Shown piece after piece: positions 47,510 to 58,990 of a stretch of 64,000 nt of DNA. How positions within the stretch are numbered: the stretch's first letter is position 1; each line of letters begins with the position of its first letter. Made by a program: the position numbers and the translations under genes. Under the pieces are notes generated by a model. It made no database searches and was not told the DNA's origin. It saw only the letters and a list, made by a program, of their open reading frames with translations. The DNA is from Clitopilus passeckerianus (lineage: Eukaryota; Basidiomycota; Agaricomycetes; Agaricales; Entolomataceae), in the NCBI GenBank assembly GCA_944990035.1, contig CALYLX010000115.1, positions 248,001 through 312,000 of the forward strand, in the 5' to 3' direction.

Positions 47510-49090
47510 CTACTCCAGAGAATGATAGTACTCATACACCCGCCTCTCTTCATCTGTCATCATTTCCATGTCATCCTCCAGCCCGCCCGGAATCTCGCTG
47601 GGTGGGGAAGTATCGTCATCCTTGCCTTCGAACTCAAGCTTGGGGAGTATCTGCTCGCCCTTGATCTCCAACTTGACCTTCGTATTCTCCTCCTTGATTT
47701 CGAGCTTGATCTTGCATTGACAAGTGCATTCGGCTTTCTCCTGCTTGACCTCCTGCTTGACCTCCTGCTTGACCTCCTGCTTGACCTCTCGTTGACAACT
47801 ACACTCGCCTACCTCCTCCTTGACAGACGTATCCTCCTGCTTCACAACTCCGTCAGGAAGCTCAACTGCGACCATTTCTCCCTCTCGATTTTCCTCCCGA
47901 ACGATATCCATAGCTTGCAAAACTACCTCCACCGGTTCAGCTTTCGCATGCACGGGTTTAGGAGAAGCTGCCCTTCGAAGACGTTTTCTCGGCGGAGAAG
48001 GCGGGGGAGAGTCCCATCGCATGGCCACATCTGAGGCAGCCTCCGATTTCACAGAGCGTTCCCGCTTTAGAGCCATTGTTGGTTGGTTCGTGGGGCTGAG
48101 CACTTTCTGCTCTTTGTCGCGGTCTTGCTGGGGCTTCTTTCCCTTACTCTTCAGCTTCTTGGATGTAGCTGGGGCTTGAGCCACGGACACGCTCTCTTTC
48201 CTTCGGGGGGGAAGTTGAGGCAGAGCGGCAGGCTCGTCCTTTATTCTCGGCGCCTCATCAAGTACTTGGAACGGACTTGGTGGCGTTTGATCAGAAAACC
48301 CAAGACCTTCGAGGCTGGGGTCTGGCAATTCGACCTTGACTCGGGCTGTGACAGAGGGAGGTGCCAGAAGACCTTTTTCTGCGGCCAAGGGTTTTTTATT
48401 CCTGACTTTGGCCGGTAAACCTGTTTGGTCCACTGATTGAAGTGTATCAAGTGGTGCTGAGCCGCTTGCCTTCGCACTCGGTTTCTTTATGACGATAGAC
48501 GATGAATTCCTCGTAAGATGTGGCTCGGTAGTACCAGCCACATGTTTCTTGACCGCCACCGTAGACATCGCCTTGACTTTTAGGGCTTGTGGGTCGACAG
48601 TTGGCAGTGCAGAAGGTTTCTTGGACGAGCCTTTGGCCACGGCCGTTCGAGGTTCGGCATTGGTGACCGTAGTGATTTTCTCGACAGTGCGTTTGGGTAA
48701 CGCCTTGATTTTGACCCTGCGTGTTGTAGCGTCCTGAGGACCACCAGAGATGGGTTGCACAGACAGGCCATTGAGCCTGTGGCGAGTTCGACTACGAATT
48801 CTTGACACCCATATCTTTAGGCGCCCCATCCGATATCTTGGATCGTCAGGACATCTGAGGTTTGCCTCGGAAAGAGGGAACGGGGCTGGTTGGAATGTTT
48901 CTGGGCCCAAGTCTAGATAATATGGTATTTTGGGCCTATGTCTTCTGGGTGATATCTCTTCTGAGTCGTCGTTGGCCCGAGCTGCCAGTAGTCTCCGGGA
49001 AACTGTATCGTCGTCTATTTCTTCTCTTTTGACATTTTTACGAAATTTAAGACCAGGCGGAAGGGGTTTGGATAGTTGAAAGGAGGACAT
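47510..49090 (-). CDS. 526-aa disordered protein rich in VKxE (SUMO-consensus-like) motifs
   Basis: This is an intron-free frame from ATG 49090. Only a short N-terminal block looks ordered (KIPYYLDLGPETFQPAPFPL, DDPRYRMGRLKIW). The rest is Lys/Ser/Pro-rich with basic clusters (PPRKRLRRAA). From about residue 260 to the end there are at least eight psi-K-x-E sites (VKVE, VKQE repeated, IKLE, IKEE, VKLE). They include a perfect in-frame 4x EVKQ run flanked by two small Cys clusters (ECSCQ and ECTCQCK). The end is acidic (DDMEMMTDEERRVYEYYHSL). Psi-K-x-E is the SUMO acceptor consensus, so a heavily SUMOylated nuclear protein is plausible but inferred. No family is recognised. Confidence 0.7.
   Translation of the reverse strand: MSSFQLSKPLPPGLKFRKNVKREEIDDDTVSRRLLAARANDDSEEISPRRHRPKIPYYLDLGPETFQPAPFPLSEANLRCPDDPRYRMGRLKIWVSRIRSRTRHRLNGLSVQPISGGPQDATTRRVKIKALPKRTVEKITTVTNAEPRTAVAKGSSKKPSALPTVDPQALKVKAMSTVAVKKHVAGTTEPHLTRNSSSIVIKKPSAKASGSAPLDTLQSVDQTGLPAKVRNKKPLAAEKGLLAPPSVTARVKVELPDPSLEGLGFSDQTPPSPFQVLDEAPRIKDEPAALPQLPPRRKESVSVAQAPATSKKLKSKGKKPQQDRDKEQKVLSPTNQPTMALKRERSVKSEAASDVAMRWDSPPPSPPRKRLRRAASPKPVHAKAEPVEVVLQAMDIVREENREGEMVAVELPDGVVKQEDTSVKEEVGECSCQREVKQEVKQEVKQEVKQEKAECTCQCKIKLEIKEENTKVKLEIKGEQILPKLEFEGKDDDTSPPSEIPGGLEDDMEMMTDEERRVYEYYHSLE
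47739..47789. repeat. 12-bp in-frame tandem repeat
   Basis: The unit CCTGCTTGACCT (plus strand) repeats about four times and encodes EVKQ on the minus strand inside the disordered protein. It is likely length-variable by slippage. Confidence 0.8.
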
Positions 49091-49691
49091 TCAATCCAAA
49101 GCACTCCCAAACGTCACGGTTGACTTGTAAAAGTCGAGTGGATGGCACCACTCCGTAGCGGAAAGAGGCACCCAGTCCGGAACTCAAGGCTACCATCGTT
49201 AGGGTCCGAGGAAGCCGGGACTAGGCGATGTCAATTCAACTTTTCAAGTAGATGGTACGATCTTCGAGCGTACGGAATAGGCACCTTTGGTTTCTTAGTG
49301 GCGGATTTACGCTTATCGGCTAACTCCGAATGGCGTTCGAGTTTCCCGTTAGCCACCCCGGGCCTTCGTATTGTGTGGAGGGTAGCTGCCCCAGTTGGCT
49401 CTGCGCTGTCTGCCTCCCAAGAGTGGTAAGATCTGAGATCTGAGACTCAACCACCACTTCTGCAGTCAAGTAATGGACCAACGGTCGACTCCTGGGCCAT
49501 TCATGCCGACCACGGATCACCATCGTTGGCGTCGTCGTCCAAATGAACGATATCTTGCTTTCAAGATAATGCGTATTCTCAAATACACCGTAGCTGTAAC
49601 GCAGCCCTTTACATATCGTAACAGTTTCAGGCTGATAAAAATAACTCGAGATTCACGTTTCAGTGTTACATCTGGAGAAGAATCCTGTCAT
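49091..49691. other. gene-free stretch
   Basis: Upstream of the 526-aa gene and downstream of the minus-strand orphan. No feature beyond small chance frames was seen. Confidence 0.45.
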
Positions 49692-50095
49692 TCATTTCAT
49701 CTGTGCATAGCCAGTCAGACGTACCGCCGTTCTCCACTCCCTGCTTGGATGCAAATCTTTCATGTACGAGAACCTAACTTTTTCCAAATCCAAATGGACC
49801 CCATTGGCTTCAAGGTATTGCGCAATACCCAGAAGATTGGCCCTATCGATTGCTGTCTCCGTTTTAATCCGTTGACTGTCGGAATGCTCCTCCTTGAGTT
49901 GCTTCCTACCCTTGTAGTCGACGAAGCGGAAAGGAAAGAAGATGGGAGATAACCGCTCAGGATTTTCGGAATCTTCATAGCGAACTATGTAGTTGACGCG
50001 CTGCTGAGAGATCAAACGGTTTAAGGGTAGTAGTTCGACTCACACCTCACGTTTGGCGCTTTACGCCTTGCACTAGATGGCAGGGACCGTTTCAT
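49692..50095 (-). CDS. 118-aa orphan protein
   Basis: Two exons are proposed: 50051-50095 (MKRSLPSSARRKAPN) and 49692-50003. The 47-bp intron starts GTGAGG and ends CTCAG, and the total is 357 nt. The product is polar and charged: QRVNYIVRYEDSENPERL, then IFFPFRFVDYKGRKQL, AIDRANLLGIAQYLEANG and HLDLEKVRFSYMKDL. No family is recognised. A broken relative lies just upstream on the same strand (50298-50651), with the matching blocks NIFFPLPFVNYK and HLDLFKVSFAYTKN. That supports the reading of these blocks as once-coding sequence. Whether this copy is expressed is unclear. Confidence 0.45.
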
Positions 50096-50297
50096 CGTAG
50101 AAACGCCATTATGTGTGCGCTGGGCCGTGTTCCGGGCTGGTTCAGGTTCAAGGGCTTGATCTCCGGAATACTGAGCACAAACTCTTTGAAATCTTCGGCA
50201 GACATTTCATAGCCACTGCATATAGCATATTTTGGAGACATGACGATGATGAAGTTGAAGGCGAGATACGCCACCCTTTACTTTGGCTGCCGACGTC

Positions 50298-50651
50298 TCA
50301 GATCCCAGGAGCCCTGTATTTACGTAATCCACCACTTTTCAGGATGTTGGGTTGTGAGTAGCGAGCAAATCCGTACTTCACGGGAGAAAACTTAGTAAAC
50401 AACATGCTCGCATACTCTAAAGGAACACATGCATTTCGCCAGGCACGACTGGAGCCTAATTCTTCGTGTAAGCAAAAGAAACCTTGAAGAGGTCCAAATG
50501 GCCGCAGTTTTGCCTTATCATATTTAGTCTCATCATTCCTATGATAGGTTATGATCAAAATCGCCGTCCTTGAGTTGGTCTTCACTCTTGTAATTGACGA
50601 AGGGAAGAGGGAAGAAAATATTGTCCACTGAACTGCATTCATGCTGTGCAT
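50298..50651 (-). pseudogene. broken relative of the 118-aa orphan
   Basis: In one minus-strand frame the text NIFFPLPFVNYKSEDQLKDG aligns with IFFPFRFVDYKGRKQLKEEH of the neighbouring orphan. Stops follow, and then GHLDLFKVSFAYTKN reappears, matching VHLDLEKVRFSYMKD. A different frame is open across the region but shows no homology. It is best read as a decayed duplicate; the limits are approximate. Confidence 0.45.
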
Positions 50652-51524
50652 CGCACGCCATAAAGAAACCTGCGACTCCTACGCACAGGGGGAAGACAGA
50701 AATATACCATCAAGTGTATAGATTTCATTAGGTGAGGGACATTGCGTAGTCAAGCTCATTGTGCCAAACCAAGCTTGCAATGGATTTGGCATACCAGGGA
50801 GCATTAGTCATCTCCCGATCTCCCGAGGATGTTTCCGAAGTGCAGGAACGAAGATCCGGTACGGCTTGACGCTCCACTCAATCATAGGAATTGGTTGGGT
50901 AGCTCATGGCTATATACTGGTGGCCTTCACACACATTCAGTAGCTTGGATACGCCAATTTCACTAAGACCCCCCGTGTCAATACATTTATTTTTAGTAGC
51001 AGCATTACCTTCCCGGACCGATGATCGTGGATCATGAGTAAAGACTCGGACTGGGCAAAGATCTGACAACGACACAATTGTACCCGTGCTGTGAAACTTC
51101 ATCTAGTATTATCACCAGTATGATGGCCTCTGTATGGTCCCACCCCAGCATACTGCATTTCTCAAAGCAATTCTATATATTCTTCGGAACGATCGCCAAT
51201 ATGGGATGAGCACCTATGCATGCTATGTGTGGTGTTTGATCACGGTCCACATAGGTGTTTCTCAGGTGTTCAAATCGTCCTCGTTGCGGAGCAGAAGGAT
51301 TGGGATCGGAACTCTCGATACTCTTGGGACACTGGCTCTCGGGACACTGGGGACACTCGAGACACTGGTTTATTTAGAAATAAGGTATGAAGCACTCTGA
51401 ATGGCCCTGGCATGTGCAATTCTAAGCATAAATTCCTTAAGCAGTTTATCTACAGTCACATTGATACCCGAAGGGTATCCAATCGACACGACACCTTACT
51501 GTACGTTTATCTCGATTCTACTGC
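50652..51524. other. gene-free stretch upstream of the F-box-like gene
   Basis: No gene was found; it holds the minisatellite at 51315-51368. Presumably includes the promoter of the gene starting at 51525. Confidence 0.4.
51315..51368. repeat. short degenerate minisatellite
   Basis: About four imperfect copies of a word like GGGACACT(GG) in tandem. They lie in a non-coding stretch upstream of the F-box-like gene. Confidence 0.6.
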
Positions 51525-53273
51525 ATGATTACTCGTTTTAATACAGAGATCTACAACAGTAGGGGAAAAGAGAGTGACGGCCACTTGCCGTTTGTTCAAA
51601 TTTTGCTCGCCATAAGCCCTAAATTCAACGGCTTCGTATGCGGACTCGCTCCGCCCAGACCTCCAGAACCCACAATCAAATTACTGTCTACCGCAAACTA
51701 CAAAGCATGGCGACCGGATTCTCACACTGTCCATTCTCTTCATGTATTATACGACGCATCCTACGTGTTCTCGTCCGAGGATGATACCGGCATCTCTGTC
51801 AAGATAGGAAGCATAGTTCCCCTTTATTTGGGCGATGACACTTCTTCAGGCACTTCTTCCTCCGAACAACACGTGCTGAATTTCAGGATCCTCCCTATCC
51901 ATGCCAACACACCCTCCATTTCTGTCACAAACCCCCCGTATTCAACCTCAAGTCAAACAGGAGGCTGTACTCGCCGTGGTACTAGCCGAATCAATCGTCT
52001 TCCAACCAGCCTCCTGCTCTTAATTGCAGGATATACTATTCCCTCAAACTCCACCTATCTTCCTGCGTACCTGATACGCTCAACTAATAAAGCTCTCCTC
52101 GGTTACTCGCTCGTACAGAGGTCGTGGAAACCAATTCTTCAAGTTCTCTATTCCACGATTGGAACCCGAAACCCAATCACTCAGCCTCAGAGTTTGGTCT
52201 ACGCCCTCTATATGCAACCTGAGCTCAGGCCATACCTAACGCACTTCGAACAAAACGTGTCATTATCAGGCCGTTTCCTCCCTCTTTGCTATTTATATAA
52301 ATGGTGGGATCATGTTAACCCATACACGGACACCAACGAGGCCTATTCCGCTATTCTCCGTTTCTCTGCGCCCTCCATCACCGAGATTGGGATGGCCTTT
52401 GAGCTATTTTACCCCCTCCTAAACTCGCTTGCTATGCTGAGGCGAGTCGAAAAATGTACATTGAGACAGGAGGGGATGTCCGATCGTACTGGAAAAGACA
52501 GGAACGTCTTCTCCGCCTTCTATTCCGCCATATGTGACTGGGATCGGCTGAAATACTTGTCGGTTTCTTTCAAGAGTGACTGTCCCTTATATGTCCGAGC
52601 AGACAACACTTCAAACCAGACGGATATTGAGCCGAAGGCTGTGAATTCTTCATCAACCTCTGTCCAAATACCATTTCCATCACGGTATCAAACACCTTCA
52701 TTCTCCCTAGCCGATCTATCACTCTCGTTCGGGGCATACACTGGCAGCCAACTCCTGCATCTCTTATTCTTCTTAACACAAACCCTCCACAATCTGTCTC
52801 TGGTCGGCGTCAGAGGGCTAACAGACAATGATTTATTCGACATCCTCTCAAGCGTGCGTATTGCGCTGAGGAAGCTGCGTGTCGAGACGTAACCCATCTC
52901 ATCCCCTCCACCTAACAGTTTCAATCCGAGAGGTCAACAGGCTCTTGACAAACTTATTACTCAAATGCCCAACCTGAAGGAACTCGAAGTGAGTGATGAT
53001 CTTGTCACACCAGCTATCATTGCCCGTAAACCTCCGTGCACATCACTTCTGCAAACGAGAGGCCCTCGAGGTGATGATCGATGTTGTCACCTGAAGATTC
53101 GGCCGCCCCCAACGGTCCATACAACCGATTGGGTGGCGGACGATTTCATTCATGCATTACGAAGTACTGGATGGGGAAGAATAACCGTACGTACGGAATT
53201 TTCGTCTATGAACGAGGTGGTCAGAGTGAGAGCAGCGGCACGAGAAAATGGTGTTTTAATGGAATTTTGGTAG
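51525..53273 (+). CDS. F-box-like protein with one in-frame stop or a 30-nt intron
   Basis: A frame from ATG 51525 runs to a TAA at 52890-52892. After it the same frame continues open to 53273. F-box-like text lies at about residues 156-200 (INRLPTSLLLLIAGY, then YSLVQRSWKPILQVLYSTIG). Later segments are leucine-rich (LLHLLFFLTQTLHNLSLVGV, then DILSSVRIALRKLRVET). After the TAA comes NPRGQQALDKLITQMPNLKE, DDLVTPAIIARKPP and DFIHALRSTGWGRITV. This is the continuation expected for the family, whose members carry a comparable C-terminal helix-rich end. The stop could be removed by a 30-nt GT-AG intron (52889-52918), which is unusually short. Otherwise it is a nonsense mutation. The first 150 residues may not be coding. 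Confidence 0.5.
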
Positions 53274-53555
53274 ACAGTATGCGGTCGGTACAGTTGCTAG
53301 GTTACTTCGGTATTGTTCACGTCGTTTCGTACGAAATCGCAGGATCCAGCTGACGAGATCTGGGAAGGCTTTTCAATCAAATGAATATCCACATTCCCAA
53401 TGAATTACAACAGTGACCAAGCATTACACCAAAGAAATTACAGTATATACAACACACCAAGAATGTTTGAAGAGTATAAAGAATGTACATTGTCCCGTAA
53501 TATTATGCTATGGCACACATGGTCAGTGTCCGATTATATAGTGTCCATGAAGTCT

Positions 53556-55868
53556 TTAGCGCCTACATGATTTAATCAAATCAGCAGCCCTCTCAGCAAA
53601 TAGATAGATAGGTCCTTGAGTATGCGCGCTTGGCGAGTAAGGCTAGTAATATGCAGTCAGCGATAAGTCACAAACCTCGAACATGAGAGACTTACGAGGA
53701 CTGATCCATCGACGATCCTGAGCCCTTCGACGCCCTTAACTCTCAAGTCGGGATCGACGACACCCCAGTTAGCACCCTTGGGACTCATAGAAGCAGTACC
53801 GGTGGCATGGAAAACGGTGGCTGCGTTGTTGCGGACGTAGGCCTCGATTTGAGCGTCAGTGTTGGCATTGGCGAGGTCCCCGAAAGGAGCGATGACGTAG
53901 TCCTTCCACGCATCTCCAGCAACAAAACGTTTGGCAGCCTTGACGGCCTCAATGAGAGTGACAACGTCGAACTTGTTCGACAGGTAGTTGGGGTTGATTG
54001 AGGGCTGGACGAAGGGGTTTGAGGTGGTGATCTTGACCTCGCCGCCTATTGAGAGATTAGTCAAAGACGCCGATGCACGTAAGGAAGAGAGATCTTACGA
54101 GAAAGGGGTGAAATAAGATTGGTGGTGATGCTCATGAAGTTGCCGGTGGCAGGTGCAGGCACGCCAGGGACAACCCACAGATTCTGTCATATTGAGGTCA
54201 GAACGGACTTCAGCGAACCAGGGTAGAGGGAAACCTACGGAGAAAATGGTCTCGAAATGAGCAGCCTTCTTTCCATTAGCAGGATCAGGCGTGGTCTTGA
54301 AGATAGGGTTGGAGTCGGGGAGACGATGCCAACCAATATGGTTGCAAACGCCTCCGGCGAACGGTCCGTTCTTTCCAGTCTGCCACTGGCCGAGGTTGGA
54401 GTTGAATGAATCTGGGTTCCTGAATATGCTATCATAGGAAGCGGGGTTGTTGACCAAGAAGGGGTTGGCAAGGAGAGCATGGTCAGACATATTCTTTCCA
54501 ACAGAAGGAAGGTTGACGATGGTTTGTACACCGGCGGCCTGGAGAACGCTGCGGTCGCCGATACCAGAGAGTTGTAGAAGAGCTGGAGTTCCAAAAGTTC
54601 CAGCGGAGAGGACAATCTCCTTCTTGGCTGTCAAGGTGCGCTTAGGAGCTAAGGGAACAGTTTAGCAACGCAAAAAACCGTTCTTGGATGATTGACTTAC
54701 ATTTGGCATCCTTCTGGACGTCGACATGGTGGAAAGAAGGGAGCCAGTTCTTGACTCCAGTCAAACCGAGCTTGACGGCTTGAGCATTAATCACAACATC
54801 GAAGTTAGGGCGATTCAAGGCAGGAGCAACGTATGCAGTTGCCGAGCTACTACGTTGACCATTTCCAATGGATGCGTATGACCAGGCTACATTAATCACA
54901 GTACATGAGACCCCCGAACCGGATAATGGAGCTGCCAAAGACTCACCAATACCGAGGACATCTCCGCCAATACCATCGGAGTTGAATGGGAACTCAGCTG
55001 CCTGCTCCTTCGTAGTCTGAATAACACGAGCATCCAACGGCGTCGGGTTTCCTGGCAAGCTGACTTGAAGTGGTCCGGAATATCCGTGAAGCGAAGGAGT
55101 GAACTGTCCAGCGGTGTTGTGGTGGTCCGCAGGAGCAACGAGGTCCTCGTTCTAAAACAAGTATCGAGTCAGAATGAGGATCCGAACAGGGAGGGTTAGC
55201 TCGTGAATAACTGACCTTCTTCGCGTACTTGAGCATATTGTTCCAGTTCCAACCGGAATCACCAGTGACTTTGGCATATCGGTCAAAGTCGTCAGAGGAA
55301 CCGCGTTGATACACCATGAAATCTAGGTGAAGAGAAGAAGAGAAGCCGTCAGCTATATCCGAGAAACGCGTTTCACTGAATGGTACTCACTAACGGACGT
55401 AGAGCCTCCCAGGAGCTTTCCACGAGCGTAGGGAATAGTTCGACCATTATAGCCAGGTTGGGCAGTAGTTGTGTAGTTCCAGTCGTAAGGCGTGTTAGGT
55501 GTGAGTGACGGGCCAAGGAGAGGAACCTGAGCAGCGAGGATTCCGTCGTTTCTGTCGGGAAAGTCGGTTCAGGCAATGATAGACTTGGATTAAACGATCA
55601 AACTCACGAAATGCCTGCCTCGACTAGGAGGACGGAGACTCGAGGATCTTCAGACAGGCGACTTGCAACGACACCTCCACCAGCCCCAGCTACGAGTAAA
55701 CATGTCAAGACTGGACTCAGAGAACGGAACGGAAGATGACGTACCACCGATTACGATATAATCATAGGTAGTTTTGGTGAGTTGAGAAGGATCGGTATAC
55801 AGCTTTGCAGTAGCAGGCGCGAGGAGAGCAGCTAAAGTCACCCATTGATACAGAGAGGCGAAGCGCAT
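53556..55868 (-). CDS. secreted GMC oxidoreductase (aryl-alcohol-oxidase-like)
   Basis: This is a multi-exon gene, ATG at 55868 and TAA at 53556-53558. A signal peptide (MRFASLYQWVTLAALLAPATA) is followed by the FAD-binding start YDYIVIGAGAGGGVVASRL (GxGxxG, formed across an intron). Then come LLVEAG, GMC signature 1 (ARGKLLGGSTSVNFMVYQRG) and GMC signature 2 (LSAGTFGTPALLQLSGIGD). The C-terminal catalytic pair is the His of FHATGTASMSPKGANWGVVD and the His of LPYSPSAHTQGPIYLFAERA, joined by the last intron. The family oxidises alcohols or aldehydes and passes electrons to O2 (giving H2O2) or quinones. The aryl-alcohol-oxidase-like layout fits extracellular H2O2 supply alongside laccases, but the substrate cannot be read from sequence. 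Confidence 0.9.
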
Positions 55869-57388
55869 ATTAAGTAAAGAGTGGGTAAAGAAAGAAAAAG
55901 AAACCAGCTGTTGAAACGAGAGAGAGCGACGGATAGGAAGAGGGTATTTATCCCATCGTTTGTTATAAACGCGGGTTTAGCGCAATTCACCATCCGACAT
56001 GCTCCATATGTTTTCTCTCAGATCCATACTACGAAGATTGAAGGACTGTTGGTCTGTGTTATCGCATCTGCCAGTGAGACGTTCATGGTTACCTGGATAC
56101 TCTGCTCTGTTAACACCGGATCGGGTACTCACTGGATTAACCTGCACCACGCGACTACTTTGAGGATGACGCTGTGTATCTGGGCGGGGTAACGTGGATG
56201 ACTGATGGGCGAGTTGACCGACACTTGGAGGGACCCGTGATCCTAAGATCCAGTTGAGTAGAGACAGGCGCATCAGGATGGCCATGTCTGAATTCGAAAA
56301 AGGGCTAGTGTGCTTGTGGCTAGACAAAGATGAAGGCCGTATGGTCATATGAGGAAGAGCAAGTGACAGGGCGACACGGCTCGATGGTGGTGGAAGAGAA
56401 GTGAGTACTTTTGACCCCATGGAGCGGAAGAAGATCGAGTATCAAAGAGTGATGCGATCCCTGGGGTAGCTTACTATCATCTGCACTATTTAAAACTGTT
56501 CAATAGATTGTCAGGTCGGTATTCAACGGGCGTTTGCGTAAGAGCCTGGACGATATTATTTTTCGTCTGCACCCACCGCAGCGAAGTTGTACCGAAGAAG
56601 ACATGCTTCGAAACCGACGATAGATGGCGTCCATCTGCAGCCATCGAAAGTGCTTCTGTGGCAACCGAACCTCTGGTATTGACATATCTGGATTCTGATG
56701 ATGGACGAGGATAGCAAGCGCTTCAAGCGCCTCTGATGTTGACGAGATGTTGCGACCGTCGGATAGGTATGACTGGGCACACACACGTGCCCATGTGGGC
56801 GATGTCGAGTCGAGTGATGATAGAAGCTCTGCTTGAACTGTCGTGGTCAAGAACGCAATGATCCAGACCAGTGACAGCCTTTGCATCACGATAAACGGCA
56901 GGATCCGACTGCACTTTCAAGTTACAAAACGTGAATTGGAATGACAAGTTTGCCGTCCCGCCGTCTTCTGAGCTGACCCAGATTCCTGGCTAACCCGAAG
57001 CAAAACTGGGATAGGAGCTCGATAGGCATGACCAAAGTTCCGGTAATTTGGAGTAAGCATAGTAAGCATTGAAGTCCGTCCTCAGTAAATGTTCCTTGAT
57101 TCCAGCTAAGAGCATGGACATATGGCGCAGAGGCTAGAAACCGGGAGTTCCTTAATTTCCGCCGAATGGAATCCCATTAAAATGGAGAAATCGGCAATAA
57201 ACTATTGCGATAGTAAGAAGTATTTGGGAACAGAAGAAGAGAGGGATAAAGTCAGATAGAAAAAGCCACAGGACCTCAGAGGGCCAGGAGGTGGAGGTCA
57301 ATGGAGAAGCCTTGATCTAATCGCGAAATTTCGAACGTGCGAACTTGGCTGTCAGGAGCATCAGCCATGCTCACGAACGACGCTTACG
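55869..57388. other. intergenic region between GMC oxidase and Tgs1
   Basis: The GMC promoter side contains a minus-strand GATAAATA word near 55945-55952, about 80 bp before the ATG. Apart from the weak secreted-protein candidate at 56500-56886 no gene was seen. Confidence 0.4.
56500..56886 (-). CDS. possible small secreted protein
   Basis: The minus-strand ATG at 56886 opens a frame with a good signal peptide (MQRLSLVWIIAFLTTTVQA), followed by ELLSSLDSTSPTWARVCAQS and a Ser-rich stretch. More than one frame is open downstream, so the exon structure is unsettled and the mature protein is uncertain. Supported only by the signal-peptide-like start; unrecognised. Confidence 0.3.
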   Translation of the reverse strand: MQRLSLVWIIAFLTTTVQAELLSSLDSTSPTWARVCAQSYLSDGRNISSTSEALEALAILVHHQNPDMSIPEVRLPQKHFRWLQMDAIYRRFRSMSSSVQLRCGGCRRKIISSRLLRKRPLNTDLTIY

Positions 57389-58766
57389 ATGGGCAAACGA
57401 AAATCTGGCAAAGGAGGCCTAACAGGGCTTTCAGGATTCGTTCTCAGTGCATTCAAGCAAGCTGAACCTTCAAGTTCAAGTTCTGTAGCTGTTGAGCCAA
57501 CTCCAGCGGATCCAGTGACACCAAAACCTGCGCTGGTGCAGACCCGAGCGGCGGAACGACCAACAAAGAGGCAAAAGACAAAGCCAGCCCAGGACACGTC
57601 TTTCCGAGTCGAAAACGGGGACTGGAATTATGTCAAGAAATACGACGCCACAGGCTTGGTTCCTCATTACACCAAGGCCACCGAAGTGCCCGACCATCTG
57701 AAAAAATGTGCGTCCATCAAGCACCTTTCCCTGCTCTACACACTCAGACGTTGAAACACAAGATTTTTCACAGCGATACCGCTACTTCTCCCTGTACTCG
57801 CAGGGATGCTTGTTGGATGAAGAGGGATGGTACAGCGTCACTCCCGAACTCGTAGCCGACCAAATTGCAGAACGGTGTCGGTGCGACACCATACTAGACG
57901 CTTTCTGCGGCGTTGGTGGCAATGCCATCGCATTTGCTAAAACCTGTCAAAGAGGTACGCCTCTTTCCTCCTCAATTTAAGCCAAAAACACCGAAAACTA
58001 ACCGACTCGGAACGGTTTAGTCATTGCACTCGACACCTCTCCGACCAGACTGTCCCTCGCAAGGCACAACGCGCAAATCTACGGCGTAGCGGACCGTATC
58101 GAATTTATCCTCGCGGACTACAGGTCTTTTGCCAAATCCTACCTCTCCCTCTCCCACTCCCGCTCCCCGAATGCACGAAAAATCGACGTGGTCTTCCTCA
58201 GCCCACCATGGGGCGGTCCCTCATACCTCTTGGGCACTAATCCCGAGTCAACTTCCTCCACCTTACCGTCCACCTCCTCAACGTCAGAACTCCCATTACC
58301 GATCGAAGCACACCCCGAATACTCACTCGCCTCAATCCAACCCATCCCAGGCGACGAACTCTTCCGCCTAACCCGCCAAATCACACCCAACATCGCGTAC
58401 TATCTCCCCCGCAACACCTGCCTCTCAGAAATCAGCAGCTTGCTTGACATTTCAGACGAGGTCAGGGAAATGGAGAGAAATCCTCCTACCGCAAACGCGA
58501 ACGTAAACGCCACTGAGGTTGAGTTGGAGAAGCAGAACCCCAAAATCGGTGAAGCGAATGCTGGAGTTGCCGGAGCCAAGGTCACGATGGAAGGCCCAAA
58601 CGCCGCGCAGAACATGAGTCTGGACCTCGAGCTGCCGGAGCAGGCACCAGGGATGTTGGCGAAGAAGGAAGCGGTGGAGGTAGAAGAAGAGTGGATGGGT
58701 TCGAAGCTCAAGGCACTGACGTGCTACTTCGGTGGTTTGGCTGCCGGCCAGGAAGACTTGTATTGA
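57389..58766 (+). CDS. TGS1: trimethylguanosine synthase (RNA cap hypermethylase)
   Basis: The gene has three exons (57389-57707, 57763-57954, 58021-58766), 1,257 nt, 418 aa. The N-terminus is basic and disordered (MGKRKSGKGG, RPTKRQKTKP). The methyltransferase core starts with GDWNYVKKYDATGLVPHYTK and continues through KYFSQRYRYFSLYSQGCLLD to motif I, TILDAFCGVGGNAIAFA. It then runs VIALDTSPTRLSLARHNAQI (SAM pocket) and RIEFILADYRSF to the catalytic FLSPPWGGPSYL. The Trp in SPPWGGP stacks on the m7G cap in Tgs1 enzymes. The enzyme converts m7G caps of snRNA/snoRNA (and telomerase RNA) to 2,2,7-trimethylguanosine in the nucleus. An Ala/Asn/Glu-rich insert near residues 310-380 and an acidic C-terminus are lineage additions. 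Confidence 0.92.
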
Positions 58767-58990
58767 TAATTCTCTTGGATTCACGTTCTTGGCTTGCTGC
58801 TTTGGTACATGTCTAGAATGTTACATGTAGTAGTATGTCGTACGATCTAGCTACAGGTTTTGGTGGTTGCTATAGTACACAGGTCCATATATCCTCTGAA
58901 TACATTTCCTAAAATGTCGTACAGTACTAATACGCAAAAGATTGTCCATGAAAGAATTCATTAATGCGAATACTCCGAATAAAAAGTCCT

